Shown here: piece after piece, positions 12,501-23,761 of the stretch
Layout: every line of letters begins with the position of its first letter
Numbering within the stretch: position 1 is the first letter of the stretch
Assembly (NCBI GenBank): GCA_002914805.1
Contig: JXTB01000470.1
Coordinates: 213,038 to 277,037 of the forward strand
Source of the DNA: Parasponia andersonii
Taxonomy: Eukaryota; Streptophyta; Magnoliopsida; Rosales; Cannabaceae
Reading direction: 5' to 3'
Length of the DNA: 64,000 bases
Translations under genes and position numbers: made by a program
Notes under the pieces: model-generated
The model's input: only the letters and a program-made list of their open reading frames with translations
Database searches by the model: none
Told to the model about the DNA's origin: nothing

Positions 12501-13213
12501 TTTTTTAAAGTTTAATTTATATATATATATATCTAATTTCTATTTAAATATTAATATATATATAAATATATGTGTTATATAAAATTCAAAAATAGAATAA
12601 TAGTATAAATGATTTTTTTTACACGATACTTAAATTAAAATTAAATACTATATTGTGTCAATTAAATATTAATAACATTAATGACAACAATTACTTATTT
12701 AAATAACTTCAAATAAATACATTAATAATATTATTTACACCATTTCTTTTTTTTTTATTATTATTATTTTAAGAATTTACAAAAATTTTAGTAGGCATGT
12801 AAGACAATTAGATTCATAGTGCACTCATAACAAAATATAAATGACAAATAAAAATTTTCAATATGCAGTAAATGTAAACTTTACGTTATAATTTTAAATC
12901 AAAGCACGTAAACATCGATCGAGCACTGTTGGACATTATCACTGCATAGAATCAAGTTAGACACAAATACTATATAAATTAAATAACATTAAATGCAATT
13001 AATAACAAGTAACACTTAGTAATTCTAGGGCATTCTAATCATAGGTGTTACATTACTATTTGAAACTTGATCTATTTCTTTTTAATGCCAATTTAGATTG
13101 TATATTTTTTATTTGAGTCAGGTCGTATTTTTGATTAAAATGTTAATATGCGACTTGGCACATTTACCTCACAGTCGACTTTCCTTTCCTAGTAGATTCA
13201 AGATCGCATAACA
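9569..13213 (-). repeat. 5' LTR of the Tat relic, split by a solo LTR
   Basis: 9569-9991 and 13053-13213 together (about 580 bp) match the 608-bp LTRs of the full-length element. Landmarks are TTTATAGTGATTCAG, a TATA-containing TTTATATAGTTGAG (about 9830), and the far end GATCGCATAACA at 13202-13213. The gap between the two parts is exactly the 9992-13052 insertion plus its target duplication. Confidence 0.75.
9992..13052 (-). repeat. 3.06-kb solo LTR, gypsy-like, inside the Tat LTR
   Basis: On the minus strand it starts TGTAACACCTATGATTAG and ends GGTATTACA, so the ends are inverted matches with one difference. A perfect TTACT target duplication flanks it (9987-9991, 13053-13057), and the flanking Tat LTR sequence is otherwise continuous. 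It is very A+T rich with no credible coding frame. Length and TGTAACACC start suggest a Tekay/Del- or Athila-like gypsy LTR; the clade is not resolved. GC-richer DNA at 10480-10740 and 11020-11070 is part of it. Confidence 0.75.
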
Positions 13214-14880
13214 ATTGAGAATGAAAAATATAGAAGCCGACTAAAGGTTGAGCCCCATAAACAAAAGTAGATGGAGAAATTTTATTTCTTATTTTCTTAT
13301 TTTTCTTTTTCTTAGTTAGTATATCATCGACTATACATAAAAGTTACATATGATGGATCAAAGACTAGGTATTTCGTTTTATTATTACTTCAATTCTACA
13401 CATAACATACACATGATGGATTAATGCCTCTATAAACATTAATAATATTGGCCTCCATAGAATGAGAAAAAATGAGTTTTATAAATTGGGGCAACGCTAA
13501 TTAGCGTTGCTTACATGTCCTGCGAAGAGATGAAGTCTTGTGTAGTTCTTTTTTCTCGCAAATAAATGATAAGTAAATAAAACTAGATATTATGAAAATT
13601 TCGTAGAATATATATAATGAAAATTCCCAAAAAAAAAGAAATGCCAAAGGAAAAAACAAAACCAAGGAAAAAACCAAAAAAATTTCCTAAAGAAGGGAAA
13701 AAACAAAGGTTTTTTTGCCAAATTTGAAAAAAAATAAGTAACAAAAAAGAAAAAAAAAATAAAAAAAAAAATTAAAAAGAAGCAAAAAAAAAATCCAAAG
13801 TGAAGGCAAAATATAATGTTTTAAAATAATATAAATAAATTTCAGAAATTTAAAAATAATAGTGGATCTCATTGAGGGCATTATTGAATTGTTTTTAAAA
13901 CATAGGCAAAACCTATAATTATAAAAATTCAAGAGGGCAAACAGAGAACAAAACTGAAATTTTGAAATAAAATTAGAGATAAAAATATAATTCTCAAAAA
14001 GTAAGGGGGGGCTGTATTGGCTCCGTCTATGACTACAACATAGAGAATGATATAGAAAGTGGAGAATATGACATAAAAGTGCAAGACGGTGAAGAATACG
14101 AACATACAACGTATTTTACATGACAGAGAATATTAAGACTGCTTTCTGCTATATGTATATGATTTTGTTGGATAATAAATAATGTTAGTAGATATATGGT
14201 GCCATTACTTGCATTCCAGCTATGATCAAGGACAAAAACTTCACCGAAATTTCAGAAAATTATGGATACTGAAATATCATTTAGGGTTAAAATATTTTCA
14301 GAGAAATTTCAAGAAATATCGGCGATATTTTGATAAAAATATTGATTTCGCAAATTTATAGTGTATTTTATCTATAATTTTGCAGTTTGGATAGCTAATT
14401 ATCAAATAAACAAATAACTAATTAAATTATCAAATAAACAAATAAATTATCAAATTATTAAATTATAATTCGCAAAAAAGTCAACCTTAAATTATCAAAT
14501 AAACAAATAACTAATTAAATATTGCGGTTTAGATAGCCAAATCAATCAGGGTACTTATAAAAGTTTGTGCAATTCAAAATATGAAATCCAAGAATTACAA
14601 AATAATTGTCATATTGAAAAGAAAGAACCCACACTCTATGAGAATATGGACTAAAGTCGAGGGATTAAGTCAAGAATTTTTTAAATTGAGGACAATATTT
14701 TTGGAGAGAATGGAGTAAAATAATACTTGAGTTACTAAAAAAAAAAATTCAAGAAAAAAAGAAAAAAAAATTCAAGAAAAAAAGAAATAGAGGAAAGATA
14801 AGATAGGTGTAAATGCAACAACGGCGTCGTTTTCAAAGTGGCTCATCAATTTTGGAGTAAGATAACGGTTTCACCATGAT
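13214..14880. other. low-complexity A+T-rich intergenic DNA
   Basis: I see no gene here. 13620-13800 is almost pure A with G and C islands. 14390-14520 repeats AATTATCAAATAAACAAATAA-like words several times. A 140-residue minus-strand open frame over 13687-14109 is made of Phe/Leu/Tyr codons generated by the A runs and is not a gene. Confidence 0.5.
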
Positions 14881-15231
14881 AGGCATGGAATTTACTCGGC
14901 GAGTAGTAAAAACAGGGGTGCTGCCAACTCGCCACCTCAACACTCTCTCTCCCTTTCTATCTTAAAGGTGGTGGGCCCCACCAACTCGTCTTTGGCAAAG
15001 CGAATCCGAGATAACTAAGCTCGTTTTCTTTAGTCTTTTCCGGGAACGGCGGGACCCACATATTCCATCCGAATTTCATAATCCGAAGGTCCAAATCTCC
15101 CCACATCTTTAGCTCTCTCTGCCCCCCTCCCAAAATCTCCCTCTCCCCCCCTTTGACGTCGACGATTTTTCACATTTCTCCCTTTTTTTTTAAAAGAAAA
15201 TTATAATAATAAAAAGAATACGTACAGTACA
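14881..15231. other. GC-richer unique-looking DNA upstream of the CCCH gene
   Basis: Sharply richer in G+C than its surroundings, with CT-rich tracts (CTCTCTCTCCCTTTC, CCCCCCTCCC), GGTGGTGGGCCCCACC near 14968 and TTGACGTCGACG near 15153. It has no open frame with gene-like composition. It may be an old 5' region or a distal regulatory block of the gene at 16384; I cannot tell which. Confidence 0.35.
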
Positions 15232-15273
15232 GATTACAGATTACAGATTACAGATTACAGATTACAGATTACA
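15232..15273 (+). repeat. heptanucleotide microsatellite, six perfect GATTACA units
   Basis: Six uninterrupted GATTACA units (42 bp), flanked on the left by AGTACA. Perfect units suggest recent expansion. It lies about 1.1 kb upstream of the CCCH gene start. Confidence 0.95.
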
Positions 15274-16383
15274 TACCTTTGTGTATATACTATATTTTAA
15301 TCCTAGAAGAGTACACAGAAAAATAATAATAAAAAACTAAACTTAAAAAAAAAAAAAGAATTCGTGAGGATAGTTTTGTCATTTTGAGAATTTTGCCGAT
15401 GCATGGGACCAGAGGAAACTTCATGTGGGTCCCACACACAGACCCCTCCAAATCCGAGTGGTGAATAGCTTGCCACCGCCATCCTATTTAACGGTCGAGA
15501 TTTATTATTCACCATCAAAACCGACGGTTTTCCCTTTGCGGGCAATTCGTGAAAATTACCATAATGGCACCCCCTTGATCAGGAAGAGTTTTAGTAAGAG
15601 TGAGTGATATCTATCGTATGAAAAAGTAGTTGTTGATATAGTTGCGCTTACCAAAAGGAGTAGTTGGTTTTCCACCGTCTGATTTTGATCAACGGCTCTA
15701 AAAAAAAACTATTGGTAAAAAAATAACAAAAGTAATACTATAATGGGAATTGGGAAGCAAAGAATAAAATTATAGAGGGAAAGAAAAAAAATATCAGACG
15801 CGCCATTTGTTGGACAATATGCTCTTTTTGTGTTTAATCAAAGTCATTCACTCAAGAAGCAACGACACCCAGCTTAGAATCTCGACACGTGGAGGGTATT
15901 TTCGTAATTGTGAAGGGACAATTAATTTATTGTTCGTACACGAGTGCAAGAAACTTTAACATATTCTTGGGTTCACATTCAAAAGTACCCAACAAAAACA
16001 CCTAAATAAATAATAAAATAAAAAAAGAGAGAAAGAGAGAAGAAGAAGAAGAAGAAGAATTTACGTCAAAATTTACAATACCCATTTGCGAAATTTGCTT
16101 GCATTTCACATTGTTTTTGCAGAATCCTTTCCCCTTGATCATTCCTTTTATTTCTATCTTTTTTTTTTTTAATTAATATATTATTTTTAAAAATTTTATT
16201 TTCTTCAGTTTTCCATCTTTGTTCTTTGATCACACCCTTTATTGGGGAATTTTCCCTTTTTTTTTTTCCCTTCTTTCTGAGGGAGGTTTTGGAGTGCTTT
16301 GCTCTGATTTGCCTGAAACGTTCGAAACCTTTTCTGGGTTTGATTTTTTGAGACTGAAAAAGAAGGGCTTCCTGTGCTTACCG
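15274..16383 (+). promoter_or_regulatory. upstream region and 5' leader of the CCCH gene
   Basis: No coding sequence. A perfect G-box (CACGTG, 15886-15891, in the context GACACGTGGAGG, an ABRE-like word) sits about 490 bp before the ATG. An AG/AAG microsatellite (16026-16059) and CT-rich leader-like sequence (16120-16350) follow, as is common in plant 5' leaders. The transcription start is not determinable. CTAAATAAATA near 15998 is only a possible TATA element. Confidence 0.45.
15886..15891 (+). promoter_or_regulatory. G-box / ABRE-like CACGTG
   Basis: Perfect palindromic CACGTG within GACACGTGG, the core bound by plant bZIP and bHLH factors. Its position about 490 bp upstream of the CCCH start codon makes a role plausible, but the motif alone does not prove one. 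Confidence 0.4.
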
Positions 16384-19300
16384 ATGCCAGATACTCGGCA
16401 ACCTGTGAAGAATGCTGGTCCAAATCAATCCGATGGTAACATTGAAGGTGGCACCTATTTTTGTGTACCCTTTTGGGAGTTTTAGAGATCTGATGATGCT
16501 TTCTTTGGGATTATATTTGATATTGTGGTTCTTTAATATGGTGATCAAGGTGCTTTTGGTTTTCAGTTTTTACTCAAGATTGCAATGTGTGTTTATATTC
16601 TAAGTTGGAAATCATTGAATTGTTTGAAATTTGTGCTTTGTTTGTTGTGGATAATGCTATCTGGATTTTTGTTTTTGGGGATCTTTGGTGGTAGATGCAA
16701 TGCATTATGTGGCTTATAAAAAACGCTTCTTTTTGTGTGTAGTTTGGTTGAAGATTCTGGAATAGGTTTGAAAGTGGTTCTTCTTTTATGATCCTTGATG
16801 ACATGTTTGTTTTTAGTTTTGGAGAACTTTAATGGTTGATCTAATGCATATGTGAGTTTTGTAAAAGAATCTGTCTTTTTTTTTTTTTTTTTCTAATAAA
16901 ATCTTTTAATATGTCTGGACATTCTTGTTTTTGGGAATTGCAGATTGAGAAGATCCCAGATTTTTTTTTTTCCAAAAATATTGGGGACGTCGTTATAGAA
17001 CTTGATAATCTTTAAAATTTTTGGCAATTTTATGTAAAGCAGAACGAGGTGTTGAAAACTTTGATTAAAGGTTTTGCAATTTATTTTTCTTCTATGCAAT
17101 GTAGAAGCAATTTGGAGGCTGAAAATCAATGATAATCAGGAAGGGGGAGGTGTGGCTCAAACAAACCCATTCCCAGATCGGCCTGGTGAACCTGACTGCA
17201 TATTTTATTTGAGGACTGGTTTGTGTGGATATGGAACTAATTGTCGTTTTAACCACCCCGCTTATGCTCCACAGGTAACTAAACTGTCTTGTTAGAATAT
17301 GTTGTCATTTTGAAGTGCCATCGTACTCTGATTAAGATCTTCCGTTAAAGAAAAATGCTATTTGTTGGTTCTGTACTTAGCATTTTTCGTTCTTTCTCAC
17401 TAGTTCTTAACTCTATTGTACTTTATTGATCAAATCTTTTGCTGGACTACTACTTATGCAGGTTGCTCAGTACAATGGAGAACTTCCAGAAAGAGTTGGA
17501 CAACCCGACTGCGGGGTAATATTTTCAGTTTTCAGGTTCCTAAGAACGAACAATCTTTTTTCTTTTTTGTGATTCTTTTCGTAATGTAGTTTTCGATGAT
17601 ATTTAGAGTCTAGAATTTTTTAGGAAAAGGAACAGAGACGAGGGATTGGTTTTTCTGTGGGATAAAGTAGTTTAGTTTTTTATAGCACAAGTTTATTATT
17701 AGTGTGGATATTGTAAGTGGAATGACCTAATGGCTCATCTAAAACACAGATAAGTTTGGTTTGTTTATATAGTCTGATTGTAGTCAGTTGTTTCCGAAAT
17801 GACATATATAAGTTTGATAAGCTGATGCTTATTCCTTCTAAACTTTGGGGCTTAAAATTGTCTGTTCCATTACCAACTGTGGGCATCCCCATCACCCTGT
17901 TTATGGAGTATAAAGATAGGTTTATTATTTTTATTTTGATATTAGTTTGTTATATCCTGAATTAATATATGTGCTAAAGGATATATTATACTTGTCAATT
18001 TCCTTTTAGAGAGCTTACTCATCTGTAGTTATTTATTTTGCCAGGTCTAGTAATGAAGTTCTTATAGATGTTTTGTGTTTGTAGTATTCTTTTATATTCT
18101 TTTTGTCTTCCGAGAAGACTTCATAATGTTGCAGATACTGACTCGTACTATGTAGATAGTTCTCAAACGTTGTCCAAAATATTTTCTTGTTTCTTAGTTG
18201 TATAGAGGTAAGAGCGTTCCCAGTCTATGTTGGTGATATTTCTGAACTTTTCTGCTTGATTCATGCTTTGTGGCCATCTTTGTACATTCATATTGTTCAC
18301 TTCAAGGTAAAACAATTTCCTGCAGTACTTTCTGAAGACAGGGACTTGCAAATATGGATCAACTTGTAAATTTCATCACCCAAGAGACAGGCGTGGTGCT
18401 GGACCAGTTTCATTCAACGTTTTAGGTCTCCCTATGCGTCAGGTCATTTATGTTCTGTTGTCATTTAAGTGCTGATATAATTTAACTTGGTTCTACACAT
18501 GCATAGATTGGTGTATCCACTATCCGCCTTTCTTTTAAATTTTTTTTAATTGATTTTTCCTAGGAAGAAAAATCGTGCCCGTATTACGTGCGAACTGGAG
18601 CATGTAAGTTTGGACCTGCATGCAAGTTTCATCACCCCCAGCCTGCATCTTTTGGAACTGGATTTCTTGGTGGTCCTCCTCCTGCTTTTGGATCAGCTGG
18701 CTCTGCAGTGCTGCCTTCCTCAAATCTACCTTATGCGGGTGGACTTCAGGCATGGTCATTGCCAAGAGTTCCCTATCCTCTATCGGGTCCACAACCGCAA
18801 CCACAGCCTTACATGCCTGTCATTGTTTCTCCTTCTCAAGGCATTATACCTGCAGGAGTCTGGAACACCTACGTGGTCAGTATATGATCTCTTATTATCA
18901 AACAAACTTAAGCAGAATTCCTATGTCCCCAGACTCCCCACTAAGGCCATAGGGTCTTTAGGCTTGTTCTTCTTCCCTTATTCGTTTTGATGCTTAGTTT
19001 CAGAACTGAAATGATGAAATCTGTTGACTTCTGTATCTCAGCAACTGTATATAGCGTGGTTGTATCTTTTAGGTGTTTTATGCATTATCCCATTCAGTCT
19101 GCTTGTTTTCAGAGTTATGCTATAAGCACGGTTCTGATTTTACCAACCACAGTTGATATAGATTCCACGACACTCGATATTTTCTATAACCTTTTAAGAT
19201 ACTTTGACTGGTTATTTGTCATTCCTCTATGGAAAGTAGTCCCAGAATTTCTTTTACGGCTGTCCAACAATTTCCCATGATTTCTTTTACTCCTTACCAA

Positions 19301-20320
19301 CTACTCCTTGCTTTGCTCTCCACTTTTGCTAGGAAGAAGTGCTTGTTATTTTATTTATTTATTTATTTTTTCTGTTTTACTAGTTGATGTATAAGTTTTT
19401 CATTAAGTAGAGATTGTGTACAAAGATGAATGCCAGCTTGGCATTTTCTTTCTGGAACTTCTGGCATATCCTAGGGCCCGAAAATTATTTTTACATGTAC
19501 ACAAACATATTCTTTAATGTTCTTGGCATTTTGCCTCTGGTGATTTTAGTTAAGGGTTCTTCAAGTTGATTTTTCTTCTGTAGCGGTGCCTGACAGTTTT
19601 TTCTTTTTAGGGAAACATAAGCCCTGTCTCTCCCGCTGGTATTCTTGGATCCAGTCTTGTGTACAACCCCAGGAATCCAGGGGAATCCTGTTCCGCTGGC
19701 CAAGTGAATTTATCAAATTCAACTCCAAATCTCCCTGACAGACCTGATCAACCTGAATGCCGGTACTTTATGAATACTGGAACCTGCAAATATGGAACAG
19801 AATGCAAGTATCACCACCCAAAAGAAAGGATGGCACAAGCTGCCCCCATCGCCAACCAAATTGGACTTCCCTCACGGCCAGTAAGTTCCTTTCTAATGGA
19901 TGTTCAGTGTTAATTGTTCCATAATCTATTAATGTATATAATATTCTTTACAATGGCATGAAATTATTCTATATGCAGGGGCTGGCTGTATGTTCATATT
20001 ACAGCATGTATGGACTCTGCAAATATGGTCCAACTTGCAAATTTGATCACCCACCTATGCAAAATCTTTACAACTATGGTCTGAGCCTTCCTGCTATGCT
20101 TGATTCGCCTTATTTGTATTATACTAAAGGTTCTTCGACGCCCCATGTACCAGAGACTTCTCACTCCCTAGCATCAAAATCTTTTGATGTGGTCCCTAAA
20201 CCTTTGAGCAATAAAAATCATAACTCAGATTCAAGACTCTCAGATGATTCAGTTAAACAAGCTAGTTCTTTGGCGCACTCGTCACCTTCTTCTGAAGCTT
20301 CAGAAGATCAATCTGGTTGA
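16384..20320 (+). CDS. five-finger CCCH zinc-finger protein, ZFN-like, seven exons
   Basis: Exons 16384-16447, 17105-17274, 17462-17515, 18326-18442, 18564-18875, 19611-19880 and 19979-20320 join in frame to 442 residues with a TGA at 20318-20320. All six introns (657, 187, 810, 121, 735, 98 bp) are GT-AG. The first ATG in the frame is 16384 ([10 protein letters not shown]). Five C-X8-C-X5-C-X3-H fingers are complete: C53/C62/C68/H72, C95/C104/C110/H114, C140/C149/C155/H159, C289/C298/C304/H308, C334/C343/C349/H353. Finger 2 is split by intron 3. A Gly/Pro/Ser-rich linker (about 160-280) separates fingers 3 and 4, and the tail is Ser-rich and acidic. The layout of three plus two fingers, and words such as [14 protein letters not shown] and [11 protein letters not shown], match the plant ZFN1-like subfamily. 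Those are nucleic-acid-binding regulators thought to act in nucleus or cytoplasm. The exact orthologue is not assigned. Gene looks intact. Confidence 0.95.
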
Positions 20321-21499
20321 TGTCTTTCTTTTTTTTTTTTTTTTGGGCATGCCCTTCATTTGATTAGTATTTTGAAGGAAACATCTATCATCACATGTAC
20401 CTTCTATCCCCCATTTTCACCTGCCTGAGGAGTGAATGAATATAGGTTGTTTGAAATCAGTGGGGAGATGGTAAGGCATTTTTTTTGAGGTGAATAATAC
20501 GCAGGTGGCAAATTGTAAGATTTTTTTGTTTCTTGTTTTTTTTTTGGCTCTTTAACCTTTATATTGGGATTTTGTTTACCACTTTTTTTTACCCTGATAG
20601 ATAAACACACACTTCATATATGCAGATTTGGGGTTTCTAATTTTTTATTTGGTTTGCTGGTTGGGTTAGTATTTAAAATTTTTCTGCAATTTTAACACAC
20701 AAGAATAGAAAAGATGTCAGTGTTCGGAAATCGAAGATTGTTTTTGTTCTGAGGGCTAATGTATAAGTTTGGTCCTTGCTTGGCAATATTAACGGGTTTT
20801 TTAATTCTTTTTTGTTTGTAATTTTATATTTTATGGTAAAAATGATTGGTAAAATGTCCTCCAAAAGATGTCTAGGAAATCTTCATAATCCTAGTTACTC
20901 TCTTTTACATTCTCTTGCATTTTTCTAATTACATTCTCTTGCATTTTTCTAATTTTATTGGTTGATACGTGAATTTTATTTTATTTTGTTGTATCATTAA
21001 AATGTTAAACAAAAAAGTGGAAGTCACATGTAGGCAAAGAAATTAGAGTTTTTAACACTTATAAAAATAAAAAAGAACTATAAGAATAGGGAGGTTAATT
21101 TTTTTTTTTTAACTTCTTGTTTTTATTAAAAAAAATATCATTTTGAAAAAAGTTTTAGAAAAAATTTATTTTTAAAGTGGTTAGTAGTCACTAATTTTTG
21201 AAAATTGGTTTTCGGTATTAGATATAAATATTTTTGGTTACTAGTTAACATTATTGAAAAACTTGTTATTAGTTATTAATTATTATTTTAAAAATAGTAT
21301 TTTTATAAATATTTGTTTCAAAATGATATTTTTCTAATCTAGAAAGAAAATTAAACCCATTATATTTTTCTAAAATTGTGGTACAATGTCTAATTTTCAC
21401 TTAGCACTGCTCTTTACTTTAAAAATGAAAAATATAGATGTTGCATATCAAGCCTTTTATGGACATTTGTCTAGGATGGTAAGAACTCATTTCAAATTG
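20321..21499. other. 3' flank of the CCCH gene
   Basis: T-rich DNA starting with a poly-T run at 20330-20344 and probably containing the 3' UTR. No clear AATAAA signal was fixed. An imperfect duplication of TTACATTCTCTTGCATTTTTC lies at about 20906-20952. No coding frame is convincing. Confidence 0.4.
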
Positions 21500-21885
21500 C
21501 TTCTAAATTATGCTTTTAGCTTTTACAAACAATTAGAGACAAAAAAAAAAGGGAAGGGGAGGCGTCTAGTACACTATTGTTTTTGGTTAGTAGATTTTAA
21601 AAGTTGATGTGTAGCTGCTATTTTATGCAGAATTTGAGAAAAAATATAAGTGTTATTTTTTAAAGCTGATTCTATTATTATAATAAAATGATCTAAAAAA
21701 GTATTTTACAGTATGCATAATTTATAGTTTATCAAACATTAGATGTTGCTTTTAAACAATACAACAGTTTTGTAAATTAAAATTACCAAACATTTATACT
21801 TTTTTTTTCACTGCTGATTCTTACTCACAATACAGCTACAACTGGGGTACAATACAACAATACCAAACTCTCCCTAAGAAAATAT
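21500..21885. repeat. degenerate non-autonomous DNA-transposon-like repeat, copy 1
   Basis: Shares a run of landmarks with 35060-35515 and 35520-35772: TTTTGGTTAGTAGATTTT, then TATTTTACAG, then AATACAACAGTTTTGTAAATTA. A GC-richer end follows (CAGCTACAACTGGGGTACAA, ATACCAAACTCTCCCTA). The end resembles that of hAT-type plant MITEs. Boundaries are approximate and no target duplication was fixed. Confidence 0.4.
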
Positions 21886-22270
21886 ACATTAGAATTCTTT
21901 TGTATCCTACTTATGGTAAATGTTCTTAAATAATTTGAGTTTGATGGAATATTTACCAATTTAAAACATATTGAACAATTACATTTTTATCTCTTCTATT
22001 TTACATTTATCCTTAAATTGATCTTGTATTTCTAAAAATGACAATTTTATATGGGAAATTAAGTAAAATATGTATAAAAACATGCCTAATTTGGGGTATA
22101 CGCTTCCCTCAATAAAACTTAGAAAAATATGCATATACTCACCTAAAAAGTCTAAACTACCTCTAATCATTGGTTCTCATCCTATATGCCTCTTAACTTG
22201 TCTCACTCTTCCATATTTTGTTTCTCAAACATAATTAGTCATTAAAATTTCCTCGCTTAAATGCAATAGA

Positions 22271-22804
22271 TATAGTTTAAAAATGTTTATTATCAAGTTT
22301 CGAGATGCTACAGGATAATTTATATGTGAAAATATTAAATTTGGCTTAATATTTGCTATTTTTTTTATCATAAATTTGCGAAATTGTCAAAAATTATCGA
22401 AACATTTTTGAAAACATCGAAATTGCCTCCAAAAAGATCAAGAATACCATTTTCATCAAAATATTGACGAAAATACCACTTGTCAAAATAGCATTGAAAA
22501 GTATTGAAAATACCATTTTCATCTAAATATCATCCAAATACTATTTATCAAAATAACATCGAAAATACCACTTTTATCAAAAAGACACCATTAAAATCTA
22601 ATCGAAAATTATCAAAAATACCATTTTTATTGAAAATTTACCAAGAATATAATTTTCATAAAAAATATCGAAAATCATCGAAATTTTCGACAATTGTCAT
22701 TATTTTCTTATTAAAATTTGTAAAAATTAATCTAAAATAATTTTTTCACACATAAATTACCTCATAGTATCTCAAAATTTGGTAATAAACTATTTTAAAC
22801 TATA
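22271..22804. mobile_element. MITE-like element with terminal inverted repeats of about 65 bp
   Basis: The left end (TATAGTTTAAAAATGTTTAT...) and the reverse complement of the right end (TATAGTTTAAAATAGTTTAT...) match at roughly 80-85% over about 65 bp, then more weakly further in. The interior, about 22430-22700, is a degenerate repeat of ATCGAAAATACCATTTTTAT-like words. There is no coding capacity. Long inverted repeats suggest a Mutator-like or foldback MITE. I could not fix a target duplication, so the true ends may lie a few bases away. Confidence 0.55.
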
Positions 22805-22932
22805 CCATCTTAAAACTTGATTTTTAAAAAAATTTTAAAGATTTGAACATGCATATTTAACCTACTTTTAGTTTTTTAAGGTATTTTCGTTAATAGGCAT
22901 ATTTTTATAGATGTTTTTCTTTGAGAGCATAT

Positions 22933-23216
22933 TGTCACGGCCTTAATGGTGTTAGGTGGAACAAATTGTGTAGAGACATCATTGATTGGACGGGAAGAAT
23001 CCAGAGGTGCGTGTAGGAGTTCTAAGAGATATTCATATGGGCCAAGGCCACCCCTGCATAAATTGGTCGGGAGCTAGAGTCATTCCTCCTAATGAGTCTA
23101 TGGCAGGGCAAAACTAGTTGATGTTACCTATATGCATATTGTCAGTGAGTAGGCTGGCTTGGAGTGTCGGGCACTGCATAGGGCATATTCACGGAGGAGG
23201 TGTGACGCCCGTGACA
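22933..23216 (+). repeat. TRIM 5' LTR
   Basis: 284 bp, TGTCACGGCC to GCCCGTGACA. Matches the 3' LTR along its length with roughly one difference in eight by eye. Confidence 0.85.
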
Positions 23217-23478
23217 AGTGGTATCAAAGCCAACTAGCATATGTATGTAGGCGATATTACTAGGTTCCATGGGAAGAAATCACTAAGAGGCAACCAAACC
23301 GCACTGCAGCCATAACGAAATGTAACGCGGTGGGGAAACTATATCTACACCAAGCGCTAGCATTGGTGCACTGAGGCACGAAGTTGTGCACACCGAGTGA
23401 AAGTGTAGGTAGGGTAGAACATTTCAGCGTGATGGCTTCATGCACGAGGGCGTGCATGTTTTTTGGTGGGGGAGGGTT

Positions 23479-23761
23479 TGTCACGCCTTGAATGGTGTTA
23501 AGTGGGACAAACTGCACAGAGATATTATTGGTTGGGCAGAAAAACTCTAGAGGTGCATGCAGGAGATCTAAGAGATATTCACATGGAACTAGGTTACCCA
23601 TGCACAAACTAGTCGAGAGTTAGAGCTGTTCCCCTGATGAGCCTAAGACAGGACAAAATCAGTCGATATTGCCTATATGCATGTTGTCAGTGAGTAGGCT
23701 GGCCTGGAGTGCTGGGCGCCACACAAGGCATATTCATGGAGGAGGTGTGACACCAGTGACA
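23479..23761 (+). repeat. TRIM 3' LTR
   Basis: 283 bp, TGTCACGCCT to ACCAGTGACA. Shared words include TCTAAGAGATATTCA and GTCAGTGAGTAGGCTGG at equal offsets. Confidence 0.85.

Larger units (their letters stand above)
3245..13213 (-). mobile_element. Tat-type gypsy relic, host to four nested LTR insertions
   Basis: Segments at about 3245-3688, 4509-5168, 6610-7870, 9227-9991 and 13053-13213 align in order and orientation with parts of the full-length Tat-type element at 47244-58306: the antisense extra-ORF region, the spacer, the integrase end, the primer-binding side and the 5' LTR. Gag and most of pol are absent. The 3' LTR is not seen and should lie left of the window or be displaced by the CRM-like element. 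The pieces are separated by four LTR insertions, listed separately. This makes the relic older than all of them. Confidence 0.8.
22933..23761 (+). mobile_element. TRIM (terminal-repeat retrotransposon in miniature)
   Basis: Two similar direct repeats, 22933-23216 (284 bp) and 23479-23761 (283 bp), both starting TGTCACG and ending GTGACA, bracket a 262-bp interior. Right after the left LTR is a primer site TGGTATCAAAGCC (23219-23231), matching the initiator-Met tRNA type. Right before the right LTR is a purine tract GGTGGGGGAGGG (about 23465-23476). ATAT flanks both sides (22929-22932, 23762-23765), possibly the remnant of a target duplication. It carries no coding sequence, so it must have relied on enzymes from another element. 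It appears structurally whole. Confidence 0.9.

Noticed and set aside
13687-14109. 140-residue minus-strand open frame rich in Phe, Leu and Tyr
   Set aside because: Created by A-rich low-complexity DNA; no gene-like composition.
18535-18990. Several overlapping open frames on both strands over exon 5 of the CCCH gene
   Set aside because: They are shadows of the true exon frame, which alone carries the third zinc finger and correct splice phases.
23260-23607. 115-residue minus-strand open frame
   Set aside because: Covers the TRIM interior and LTR; TRIMs are non-coding and no domain is visible.
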